Below, one piece after another: positions 35,304 to 51,128 of a DNA stretch of 64,000 nucleotides. Where the stretch lies: NCBI GenBank assembly GCA_040954595.2, contig CM082578.2, positions 12,834,001 to 12,898,000 on the forward strand, given 5' to 3'. How positions within the stretch are numbered: position 1 is the first letter of the stretch; the number at the start of each line of letters is the position of its first letter. Origin of the DNA: Balanoglossus misakiensis. Its lineage: Eukaryota; Hemichordata. The notes beneath the pieces were generated by a model. That model saw only the letters and a program-made list of their open reading frames with translations. It was not told the DNA's origin and searched no databases. Made by a program: the position numbers and the translations under genes.

Positions 35304-38056
35304 ATGGCCGGACCCGAGAAGACGAAGCATGCAGCTGCCGACGGGCGAAGTTACGTGGCTGGGGCCGCAATTCTGCTGGCACTCTGTGCTTTGACCTGTA
35401 ACATCTTGACGATCGTTTGGCTGCACGAGACGAAGATCAAGCCGCTCGTCCAGGATGTTATGCTCCTGCAAGAGAAATACAACCAGATGGTAAGTGGTTT
35501 GATCAAGCGTGGTATTTTTAATAGTTATCCAAACAGCACGTAATAGAAATGAAATCCCCAAGCCAGCATTGACCGCGTCCAAATTTAAAACGTTTAATTG
35601 TTCCAGGAAATGATTACCCCCTTCATTGAACATGGGAAAAGAAGGTGACCCCCCGTCACGCACTTCCAAAACAGGGTGACCTCCCCCCATGAATCCACCG
35701 CCCCGAGGTCGAAGAAACTGACCAGTCCCTAAGAATAGCCTGCTGAATGACAAACCCGAGTCTCTCTAATGTTTTTCTTTAGGAAGAGCGCGTGGTGGGT
35801 ATACAGTATAAGGGGAATGGTAACCATGTTAGCTTATCCAAACGCGACGTCACTCACAACGCGGACGAAGTGGGTAGGTACACCTGTTTATGTCTTCGTG
35901 ATCCTATAGTAATTGGTATCCGGGAGTTAATTATACTTTGTATCCGGGAGCATTTTAACTTCCGGAAAGTGTATACGTACGTTGCAAGGCTGTGATATTA
36001 AATATCCGTTCAGTATTAAGCAGAACATCGGTGGCCCAACAAATGAAACTAAAATAACCAAAACAATGTCAAAGATTGACAACTTTGTCCCTTTATCTAT
36101 AAATGTATATTCAATGCAATTTTCATAAAATGCATTGCTTGGACACCATGATTATGCGTTTGTTGCTCTCAGTTGTGTTTTTGTATAATAGTAATATAAG
36201 CAATTTGTAAACTACCGAATTGTGGAAGGCCAAACGTAGGTAATCCGAGAGCACGATGCTTGCTCTTCATTTGTATATAAACAATTTGCACCTGGTCTGA
36301 CCTTTGCACTCACCATCGCTTCCATTAAAGATGGCCAACCGTGCAGCGCCACGGGACCACCTGGACCAGCCGGTGCCCCTGGTCCAGTGGGACCACGTGG
36401 AATGCCGGGAGTCATAGGACCCGCCGGTGCCGGCCTGCAAGGTCCAGCAGGTCGAGACGGCAGAGATGGGGTGGCGGGAACTCCAGGTGCTGTTGGAGAG
36501 CCGGGGCCAATAGGGAACCCTGGCCAGAAAGGTGACAGTGGTGACCCAGGTATGCATGTAAAATTTCTTCGTTATTCAGCCACTGCATCCCTAGCTGCAC
36601 ATTTTTTGTTGGGATATTGAGATTATCAGTGATGGTGGTCAGTTGAGTCAAGATGTGCCAATAATAAGTGGTGCATGGATTGTATTGGCCTTGGGCGGGT
36701 GAAAGTCACGGGAAGCGACATCAGTGCTCATAGTGATACATGGATGTCGCCCCAAAGATCTGCTACCTAGTCTCATAGGGAAACACATGATAACCCAACG
36801 CGACCGACCATTTTTTCGTTGAAAGTTGTGGAATAAGTTAATTTCTATGCAGATTAGTTTCATGCAAGACGAAATCCAGTTTCAATATGGATGTTTAATG
36901 TTAAATCGGACGTAGTGATGAAGAGAAAGCTTTGTGCCCTTAATTCAATAACATTGTGTACAAATATTGAACAATCATGATAGCACTACTTAACCCTTTT
37001 CCACGCCACAGGGCCAACGGTCTCCCCTCCTAACGTACCCGAGATCGTGGAAAACATTCGTACAGAAATCCGAAATGTCACGGGGACGGTGTACGTGCGA
37101 TGGGGAAGAAAGATATGTCCCTCTACGGCGGAACTCGTTTACGATGGTGAGTCACTCCATTATTGAGGACTTAACTTTAAACTATAAATTAATTTGAGGT
37201 ATTCCAGTCGTATTACAGAACTCGAAGTAGAGAGAGCCTTGTGCCTAGCCATGCTCCAAAACTATACAACACCAAAATTTAAGAGGAAGTTCAGTCCAGT
37301 TGATTTTACATATGTGCTTGTAGCTTTAGGTTCAGATTCAGGAAAACCAATTTTCGACATGTATATTTAAACGCGTGAGTCGTACGAACATGACGCGTAT
37401 ACTCGTACGGAGCATGGATTGTCAACAGTTGGTTCAGCGACTGTGCCTTGAGTCTATCTAATTGTAAAGTATTATAATCGTCGGTATTCATCATAAATGT
37501 AATAAACGCAATATCATTCATGGTAAAATAATCCATAGGTATTCTTAACCACAATCGCCAACTTTACTTAATTATAGGTGTCATCGCCGGTAGCCACTAC
37601 ACCCACACCGGCAGTGGTGCAAACTATCAGTGTTTGCCCTTGAATCCCATCTACGACAACGTCAATGCTGGGCTGCAGAGTCCTAGTCTTATGTACGGCA
37701 GTGAATACGAAACCAACATGTTTCCTCCCCTGTCGGCGTTCCATGATGGCGATGCAGTGTGCGCCGTATGTCGCGTGAAATCTCGCGGAACACTGCTGAT
37801 GGTCCCGGCGCGTAACGAATGCCCATCCCAGGATTGGACAAGGGAATACTTCGGTTATCTCATGTCCGCGCACCACACACACAAACGGTCAGAATACGTA
37901 TGCGTTGATCGTAACCCGGAGGCAAGGCCAAACAGCGGTGGAAATCTCAACGGAGCTCTGCTGTACCCTGTCGAAGGAAGATGCGAAGGTGGAAGTTTAC
38001 CCTGTGGTCCCTACACTGATGGATATGAATTGACATGTGCAGTGTGTACCATTTAA
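35304..38056 (+). CDS. Type II transmembrane short-chain collagen C4-like protein
   Basis: Five exons: 35304-35489, 35783-35873, 36331-36549, 37012-37146, 37578-38056, totalling 1,110 nt (369 residues plus stop), all GT-AG and in phase. A short cytoplasmic N-terminus is followed by one hydrophobic helix (about residues 17-40), a stalk that may form a coiled coil ([18 protein letters not shown]), then about 22 Gly-X-Y triplets (residues 101-168) with one break at GAGLQ. The C-terminal part has [50 protein letters not shown]-like [11 protein letters not shown] and LTCAVCTI, the cysteine-rich domain found in sponge and marine-invertebrate short-chain collagen C4 proteins. It is likely a trimeric cell-surface or shed extracellular protein; its binding role is unknown. 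One N-glycosylation sequon (NVT) lies before the domain. Confidence 0.88.
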
Positions 38057-39613
38057 AAGTTGCGAGCAAAGCAGTGTAATAATCCATATAAGATTATAAC
38101 CGGTAAATAGATAATACTAAAAAGTAATTCCATATAATGAAATAGGTCGTGAAATATTCCTTATAGAAAGCGTGCTCTGTTACTGTACTTTATTAGTTAC
38201 GTCACCATGGATTTCACAAGTAAAATGTAACAGCAGTTTACTAAAGACCGAGATGGTGCCTCACTTTCATGAGGGTGATAAATGTTCTAAATTTGCGAAA
38301 ATGGCGTAAAATACTTACTATTACGCTCATTTCTGTCACTGTCAAAGCCACTTTTCCCCGATGCATAGATGCGGTCCCAACTCACGATGGTGACCATAAC
38401 AACGACAAATTGTGTATTGCGCCCTCAACCATCATATATCAGCAGATAGAGGGAATCCGGACCAGTCCGCGGGACCAGTGTAGTGACATTTCACAGCATG
38501 TATGTCCATGGATGTCTATGTTCTATGATGATACATGTATATCGTTTAAGTATAGTTTAAAACCTATCTTCTTAATCAACCCTACTTTTGACATATTCTC
38601 CTTACACGATTGTGTGGGTAAAAATACTGTCTATACTAGGCCTATAGCAGCGTCTCCCGCCCCTCTCTAACACGTTGTAACAAATCAGACACGCTCACTG
38701 GTGGCACACAGTCCATGGAGGGACTGTGGGTGGCGCTATTGCAAATAACACTTCAACAAAAATATTTGCAGCCAAGAGTGTTGCACTCGAGTCATATATT
38801 GAATATTTCTGTAAAAGCTACGTCGCCCTCCAGCGCTGACAAAGTGCGGCGGACATATAATCGAGGCATAAATTATGCAATGATGTTATTACCCGAGTAA
38901 ACCGCACATTTGGGAAAAAATTATTTCGTTATGTCACATCTAGATAGCATCATTCTGCATCATTAAATCTTACCTATGTATTATGAAATCTGTTAGTATG
39001 TCGTCTTTGTGCTAACCCACTCCAAAATTGAACCCCCACACCGACTCCAGTATCTAGCCGTGTACGTACGAGGCTAGGCCAACAGTTTTACACCATGATT
39101 TTTATTGGTACAGATTCTTGTCCGAGTCAAAATGTAACTAGCATAGAGCAAACATTTCGTTGCAGTTTTTGAATGTCAAAAATTTTAAAGATTCCATGCT
39201 GTCTTCAATTCTTTTACAGCCCTGTTTTGCATTTTTATTTATTTGACTGTCCACGGCGAATAATTGAATGAGCCGTTGAAAAGGGTCGATCAAAGCGTAC
39301 AAAGCACAGCCAGTTTGCGTCTAGTAGTCTGGGGCCCTCTGTGCCTCAGTAGCAGAAAGGAATTAGCCTCCACTAAGAAAACAAATTACGCCTTCAAATC
39401 CTAGTCCTGTAGAGGGCGTCTCCGTGACGTCACCGCACTGTTGTCTATGGTCAGTCTGAGTCACTTCAAGCTAGCGATTAGAGCGTAGAGCCGTTTCAGT
39501 GGGGAATTATATTTGTATACAGGTTGTAGACGCTTCCTCCTCGGACCAATTTTTCATCGTTTCACTTGAATTGCCTTTGGAATTTTGTCTCCACATTAAT
39601 AGCGAACTCGACC
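38057..39613. other. Intergenic region with CaMKI promoter and 5'UTR
   Basis: No coding exon is supported; the 133-codon open frame at 38269 has no recognisable features. The last about 200 bases are GC-richer and contain a palindromic TGACGTCA element. The CaMKI transcription start is not defined. Confidence 0.5.
39425..39432. promoter_or_regulatory. Palindromic CRE (TGACGTCA) upstream of CaMKI
   Basis: A perfect full CRE, the CREB/ATF binding sequence, lies 182 bp upstream of the kinase ATG in a locally GC-richer stretch (CCGTGACGTCACCGC). Position and exact match make it a plausible promoter element; occupancy is not shown. Confidence 0.45.
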
Positions 39614-43305
<3,692 letters not shown>

Positions 43306-44395
43306 GTGAGTACCCATATCACCTGTCATAATCATTGACGTTTCTGTGCTTTTAACAAGCTAGGTCAAAAAAGGAATCTCTCATGCATGAATTTATTAGA
43401 TCTCTACTTTGTCTTTATTGTATATTTCCAAAAATACACCACAGATAGTGATATTCAAGAAAGTTGGTACTTCCGACCGAAAAAAAAAGTTCAGTTTGAT
43501 TTTTCATTCAGGACAACTTGATTTTTTTTTTACAAAAATGTTTACTTTCCGAATCAAGCTGTAATCGTATCCCCCTCAAAGCACACATACACTCACTTCC
43601 CACACATGTACACAATGCCAGCAAAAGCGGATCAGGTAAGTTATTTTGGCAGGACTGGTGCGAATGTGACACAGGATTCAATGTCAGGTAATACAGCATT
43701 GGTTGGTCATGACATTAAGTGAAGAAATTGCCTGAAGAACTCAGTGGAGCAAATTACGAGGGTGTGTGTGTGTGGTCTGTGGATAGGGACTGTCTAATAG
43801 AGATCAATTTTTGGCACCTGATTAGCGTATTGATTTATACACGGTTGTGACATGTACATTTTCTAGTGTTTACCTTTTTTCTTCACACAATAAATTCTCT
43901 CGTATAGCTCAAGCAAATTTACTCATCCAAAGAAAAACCACCATCTGTTAAGTACATGTGGTGAATACAGATTTATAGACATTATTTGCGGTTATATAAC
44001 GCAAAAGCGATGATAATTTTGTTATAAAAAGTAACTTCAAATATGCCATGTTTCAACATGTAGTTTTTTCCCGCTTGACACTTGATGAAAAATGCCAAAA
44101 AGAGCACAAGTGACTCTTGCAGATTGCATCTCACGTTTGACTTTTTCTCTGAGATTTTTTGCACTTCTATCATGGATGTGGATGGCATGATGAAAGATTT
44201 AAATGCCCTACATGCGGAAAAGTACAGTTAGATTCATGTCGGTGAGGAGAGTTAAATCATGGTCTGTTTGCTGTTAGTCAACACAAAGATGGACACTTGG
44301 GAAAGAGGGAAGAATTGGAGATAATGGAAACAGGGCAGACAGACTGAATCACTGAATGGATGCATGAATGACACATTGACGGAGATATCACAGAT

Positions 44396-44432
44396 TTAGA
44401 TTTAAAAATGTCAATGACATTTTTAAATCTAA
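44396..44432. repeat. Perfect 18-bp-arm palindrome
   Basis: TTAGATTTAAAAATGTCA at 44396-44413 and its exact complement at 44415-44432, with a single base between. Weaker pairing continues outward (GAGATA against TATCTC), suggesting a larger foldback of about 70 bp. Confidence 0.9.
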
Positions 44433-47400
44433 GTCTTCCATCGTTATCTCAAGTCTGGTGACAAATTAACTGGCTCTGATACTACAAACAACTGCTACCT
44501 ATTTTTTGACATTGATGCTGTGTAGGATTGAATCAATTGCTGATTGTGGCCACCTTGTTTGGTACAATCTGAGGGTTTTTATTATTAACAAATCTGACAT
44601 CTTCCATCGTTCATGATCCCTCCACAGACTGTTGCTATATGTAATCACCTGCTCACGGTTGTTGGGGCAGAGTGGCAATCTGAACATGCCACATGTTCAC
44701 ATATCAGGCAATGTTTGGAATGAGTTACCTATTGAAGCAAAAACAGTACCAGACTTCCAGGTGTGGTTTGTGTAAAAGTTCAATTGGGGTTGCTACACAG
44801 ATTCCCCCTTCCGCCTATCTCAGAAAAGTTCACGTGTTTGAGTAACTATTAACATTATCCCCCTGAAAAGGCTAAAGTTTATGATAAAGCGATTGAATAG
44901 CATATACATGTAGCAAGGTGTTTTACCCTGTGTTACATGGTTAGGCCATCCTAAAATTAGCCTGTGTTCAACTGGCATCAGGCAGCAACGGATAGGTTAG
45001 GGCTCAGTGTTGTGTCATAATCTTCACTGCCAACACCATGGTTTTACAACCATGGATTATTTTCTTGGGGCTAGGGACACCGCAGAAATCTGCTGAGATC
45101 TTGATCTGCACGCCTAGAGAGATTTGTAAATCCATCACCAGAGGTTGGTTTCAGTTGAAAAAGAGAAGAGCGTGTCCCAGTTCTTGTGTCAAGAATTTGC
45201 AAAAGGTGTTTTGCAGCAGTGCACACTGGGTGATGTTGACCTTTCTTAGAAATGTGTGGAGAGAACTAGCGACTTGTGCTACTGATGCAGCAGTATTATT
45301 GCTGTGAATAGGTACATGTATGGAGATATACAATACCCGCAGTTGTACACAATACATTATAATCCTCCTTAATTAGACCTGGATCTCCAGGCTGAGAATT
45401 TACACACATGTAGAGGTTTAGCAAGCGCAAGCTTCTGATTGAAAGAAGTGAAACAAGAAAAGGTTTTTTATGGTCGCATTTTGGTGTTGTGTTGTCACAG
45501 GGAGCTGTGGACAGTTCTTTATAACTGTAAAGTGATTGAATGGTATTTTCACAGTGACCTGCCACATGCCTTCAACAAATATACCAATCCATAAACAATG
45601 TTAAATCAACAAGCAGATGATAGCAGCACTTAGGTATGCAGGGCCATGTCTTCATTCGCCCATTTCACACTCTGCAGGTTCCATAATCCCATTACATCCC
45701 AATCACTGTGTAAATGAAGTTATAATTTGATGAAGACTGTTTATGCACCAATCTGCAGTACAAAAGAGGAATGGAATATTTTCCTATCAATGTCCGCTTG
45801 AATTATCCCATTTCCAGTCCTCGTGATGATGTTGATGTGGCAACGATATGAGAAGTATGATCTTCGGAGATTGTGATGAAGGAGTGGGGGTGGCATCGTT
45901 CTTTTTGAACAGCAATGTCAACACGTAATCATAGGCCACAATTATGTATGAATCCGGCAGATACTGTGTATGGCTCCTTTTTGTCCTGTATCTGCATTTT
46001 CTTCACAGAGGAAGGTTTGATTGACCATGGGTTAGCCTTCTTCCTATTTTCTGACCTCTGTAATTGTGAGGTATACGTAGAAGTTAGAGGGAGAAAAAAA
46101 CGATGCAAGGTCTTGTTAAAAATGATGAGTTGCTCTAGGGTATGTATTAATGATAAGGTTAGGTATTCCCAAAGGAAGTATTAGTGGGTGTTTTGGCAAG
46201 GGCCTGTTGGACGAGATGCTAGAACAGTGCTTGATTTGGAAAATGTGTTCTGTTCTTTGCTTTGTGTACATGACGATTGTATTAGTGTTTAATAGCTATC
46301 AAACTATTTGCCATGACCCAGCGATGAAACAGTAGCCACCCAGCTTTAATTAATTTATTAATTAATTAGGTGAGGTTCTATTACAGCTTGCCTGTGTATG
46401 CATTGCAGAGTACTGGTAGATGCAGCCCTCCAGCAGGGACCAATTAAGATATTTAGTTAACAGCAGATTAATTATTGACTGTTAATTGCTAAAGGGTAGA
46501 GATAAAGGGATTACTGTAATTAGTAAAAAAGCAATCTTGACAAGATAACATCTACTTCTGATATGGAATGTGTTTGTTGATGCAGCACCACAGTGGTATT
46601 TTTTGCAGGTGGTTTCATTTTCTTTGGCCAGCTCAAAGTTTCTGGAGCTGCAGCTGAAACAGTGCAAAGGGACCACAGGGCCTAAGAGTGTGAAATATGT
46701 GTGTTTACTTTTGGCTTTAGGAACTGCTAATTTATTTGTGTGTGACAAGAGGTTATGCAAGTAGAGAGAGAGGGAGAGGTCCTTCAGTTTCTGTGCCTTG
46801 TTTATTGCTGGAGATGAAGAGCAGCCCCATTGGCTGAACTAACAAGGGTAATTCCATTCTGATATCTGGGGTGATATAGGTTATCACTCGGAGGGGAGGC
46901 AGCGATGCAGCCAGTCAGTTTTTGCTGTGTCAGTTTTATCCCTCTTCAGTGATTATAATTGTGCACTTTTTGTTGTTTGGCACTTGAAATGGAGGGTGGG
47001 GTTCCTTTGAACGACAGAGAATGAGAAAAGAATTAAAAAGAAAGAAAGTTAAGAAGCAACTGTGTCTCCAGTTATGATCGGTGGCCATCTCAAGGGTAGT
47101 TGTCAAAACGGGATCATCTTCCCTACCTGAAATTGGAGTACATGTAGCTTTGAATAATCTAAACATCAAAAATATTTCAAATTCAAACAGTGACTAATTT
47201 TGCAGATCGCACAAAATTTTATCGAAAACAATAACATCAGGATTTCACATGAATATATGAGTTGACAGTGTATGTTGTAGTCTATAATGTGTTCCTAACA
47301 CAGGCACGTTTCCCTGTGATAACTGAAAATAAGACCAGCATCGTTTAGTCTCTTGTCTGCTCTTCTATTGCTTATTCAAGGACCTCCTATTCTGTATTGA

Positions 47401-50400
47401 GTAATTTCCACATACCTGGGTGTCCATGATTTGTTTTGTTACCTAAGCACATGTGTGTGATTATGTGTGGCCGTCTGTTTACTCTTAGCCTTTCAGGTAG
47501 GCCTGGACTTTGTATCACTTCCCTATTTAGACGGCCTTTCAGTGTGGAAGAAGTAGTCAGTTGCATGCAAGCTGAGATTGGCCACACAAAAATGTGCATG
47601 TATTTTGTCAATGCATGTATATCTACATCAGTTAGTCAGTCGCTATTAGACTGAATGGTTGACCCGACTAGTATGATAGAAAGTATGCGTTGAAGAATAA
47701 GCCCTTGAATGTGAATTGCAGTACGAGAGTCTTGGACAGTGTTCTGCCACAAATGATAAGCAATAGGAGTAGAAAGGTGCACAAGTGGTTGGGAATGAGG
47801 TTGGGAGACTTATGTTTGTGAGTGCGCGTTATGCATTGCAATCCTGCGTCAGTCATCCAGCATGTGCAGACGTCAGCAGAAAAGAAAAGAGATTATCTTC
47901 AAGGGCAAATTCATTGGCTGTGGGTGAAGAAACTGTCTTGGGAGAACAACATGCATGCATAAAACATGTTCAGTTTTTAATGTGTGAGAAATGGATTGAT
48001 GTGAAACGTGTGTGGATAATTTCAAATGCTTCTGCATGGGGAAAGGTGTTCTCAGACGAGATTTCACATCCTAGACCGTTTGCCCAGTCTTCATATTAAT
48101 ATCCTGATGCAGGTTGGTCACTTTAAAGCATGAAGGATGAGCCCAGTTACCGTAGTATGAAGCCAATTGTCTGCGGACTGAGCATTGTCAGTCTATTGTT
48201 CTGTTGTTGTTGTTCTCATCACTTTGTATCGTGATTATTATCATTCAGTGGGATGGGCATGCAGTCTTTCTTTTACAAGTCTAGTGGCCAAGACATCTCG
48301 CCAAGGACATCCAACTGCTCGGTTGCTATGGCAACCAAGTAAATTTTCCAACATGGCAGAATTTGCAGAAATTTTCGTCCCATGCAGTTTCTACATGTAC
48401 GTGTGTATCATTCCACTCATGCCAACCTCATTGTGTTAGGTCTGTCCTTGGCAACTTTGGACGCATTATATATTGTCATCAGCCGTTTGTTATCGTCATG
48501 CTCGGAGGGGGGCTGGTTTCCCTATTACGCACAGAATCCAGGTTTGCAGACTTTTCCATGGAGACCGTCTTCCCTGGAATGTTTGAAACCCCAGGCTCTA
48601 CGTCTGTTGTGTGCGTGAGTGCGACAACAAGTCGGATCTTGTTCCAGTCGATCCTTGAACTGGCCAGTGTTCAGCTCGTCAACAGAAAGCGTTGTTGTTT
48701 ATGTTATTGTTTGTTGACAGTTGACCTCAGGAGCTGAGTTCATTTCCACGGCCAGATTAGGCCAACAACATTGATTACCCCTGTGTTGTATGCCAAACAG
48801 ATGCTGAAAAATTCACATGATGACAGTACAGATACATTGTACATGTCGAATAACAAAGACTACACAGGAATATTCCTGTTTTCTACGAGTTCTAAATTGA
48901 GGTCACATTCTGGATTTCACCAGTTTCGCTAAAAATAATATTAGCCAGCCAAATACAAAGCATTTCAGCACTTCAGTGGTAAAGACACAGAATAATACTG
49001 AAAAGATCGTCTTCACACATCAGCTACTGATTCTTTACCATTCTTTACCATTCTTAAGTTGCCCAGAAGCAAATGTTTGTTGACATATTGGCAGTCTCTG
49101 GGTAGTTAAAATGACTCTTGGATTCCCCCTACCGGTATTTTGAACCTGTTTATGTGATTGTGAGCAGCATTATTATAAGAAGCACACATTCGGGTCACTT
49201 CAGTCAGTCATTGAATTTGAAATTGTGGAGAATTGTTTGAATTTGATGTCAAACGCACCTTTCATGCCCTTATGCCCAGCACTCATTTGTCTGTCAGTCT
49301 CTGACCAAGACTACATCCATGTACACCTGTACGTGTCAGTGATGTCATTATAACTCTGACTTGAGTGCCTCTGATGTGGTGATCTCTGAGGCATAAAACC
49401 CAAGTGGTCCAGAGAGGGGGATTATCTGTAGGACTACTTCACATCTATCGATATATTAACAGTTGTTTGGAAAACATGCACATTGCTGTCGATGTTTACC
49501 AGGGCCTTTTTATGCCTAGAGAAATGAGTGGCATTAGCTTTACAGAATTGATGTGCGTTCAAAGAGGTCATCTCATTTGGATTTGTAGTTTGGGATTTTT
49601 TCTCTGTTCTTTGTTCAGGGTGAGTTATTTACAAACGATGGTCAGGTTACATCACCTGTGTTCTGTGGAGTGTGCGGCAAACACAGACTGTCACCAGTGA
49701 TTAGTGGTTCTTCCTACTATTAATCAACATAATGGCTCCATTAGCACTGTGTAGTGCTTGGCTTGTCCTCCGCAAGACAAGGCTTTCCTGGTATTCATGT
49801 GGTTGTCTCGGGCATGGCCCTGTCGGTTTTCAAGTATCATAAATAATAGAGTGTGTTGTGTAATTCTTTGCTGCAAAACGTTCCACAGGGAAAAGGGGCG
49901 ACAAATATGGAGACCACTTTTAATTATTTATTCAATCACCGTGCCACGACATCGCTCTTCAAATATTGTTTAAGACAACCAGCTGAGCATAATTACTGAC
50001 AAGACACAAGGAATCCAGAGAAACTTGTCTTTTTTCCCGATGTCAATCTTGTGCCAGTATGGTAGCTGCGTAGGGAAGCTGACACACACACGTTCTCCTG
50101 TTTATTCAACTTTCAAGTGTAGAAGATTTCCTTACATTGTCCAATCATGACGCCATTTAGTAGACTAGTGAATTCAAATCCACCATACAGTTATCTCAAT
50201 TTTATATGAAAGAAACTTAAAAAAATCGTTTTTGTATCTATTGTTATCAGCCATATTGGTGGTATAGCAAGTATTCTCTGATGATGCCCTTGCTTGTCAA
50301 TGTACTGGAGAGTTGATAATGAGGCTTATAAAAAAATAATGTAGTCTGCTGTTTATACCTTCCATTGAACAAGGTCGGTCGAAGTGCAGTACTGGTGATG

Positions 50401-51108
50401 TGGGAAATTACCTGTGTATAATGTGTGCAAATTGAGCTAATTCTTTCAGAAACAAGCGCAGTGGAAAAAATATCTCTACATTAATAACCTCATTTCCCCT
50501 TTTTCTTATCACCAATCATCGTATTCATTTGATGGTGAAAAATATCTGGTTTATCACGGTTGACCTCTCAGTTGACCAAGATCTGCATATCCTGCACCTT
50601 ATTAGGAGTGACACCCCCTCATGGGTATACAAAAGAAAAAAATAAAGTCTTAATAAAATTTCAGGGATTGGCAAAAGTGTATGCCAACAATTGTATTGCA
50701 GATCACATTTGTTTTTCACAGACTTGTATGATTTCATTTTTATGCCGTACAAAATTCATCATCCTGATTTAGCAGGGGGTGGGGGACGGTCGGTGTCTGA
50801 GGCCTTCCAGTTTCTTCCAAAGCTCATTTACCGGTAATATTTTTGTAGGTCACTGTTGCCTCTTGCTTAACAGGATCAAACCGGTATAACGTTACTAAAG
50901 CCTGCTGTTACTGAATCTATGGGAAAGCTGATTCTTGTCGATTTTGAAATAAATATTCAGCCCATCAGGCAGAAACTTTAAAGTCTCAGTAATCCTATCT
51001 AAATGGAAATATAACCTGGCTTGATTCCTTCATCTGCTTGATGTACTGCGTTTCCGTGGAGCTGCATTTTAATAAACAATGTATGAACAGCTTGGTTTGC
51101 TGTGTCTG

Positions 51109-51128
51109 TACATGTACCGGTACATGTA
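51109..51128. repeat. 20-bp palindrome of ACATGTA/CCGG type
   Basis: TACATGTACCGGTACATGTA is perfectly self-complementary and is followed by further ACATG units. CCGGTA/ACATGTAC patches recur in the CaMKI intron. Confidence 0.85.

Noticed and set aside
38269-38670. 133-codon open frame as a gene
   Set aside because: No domain, no signal peptide pattern and no splice context; composition is like the surrounding intergenic DNA.
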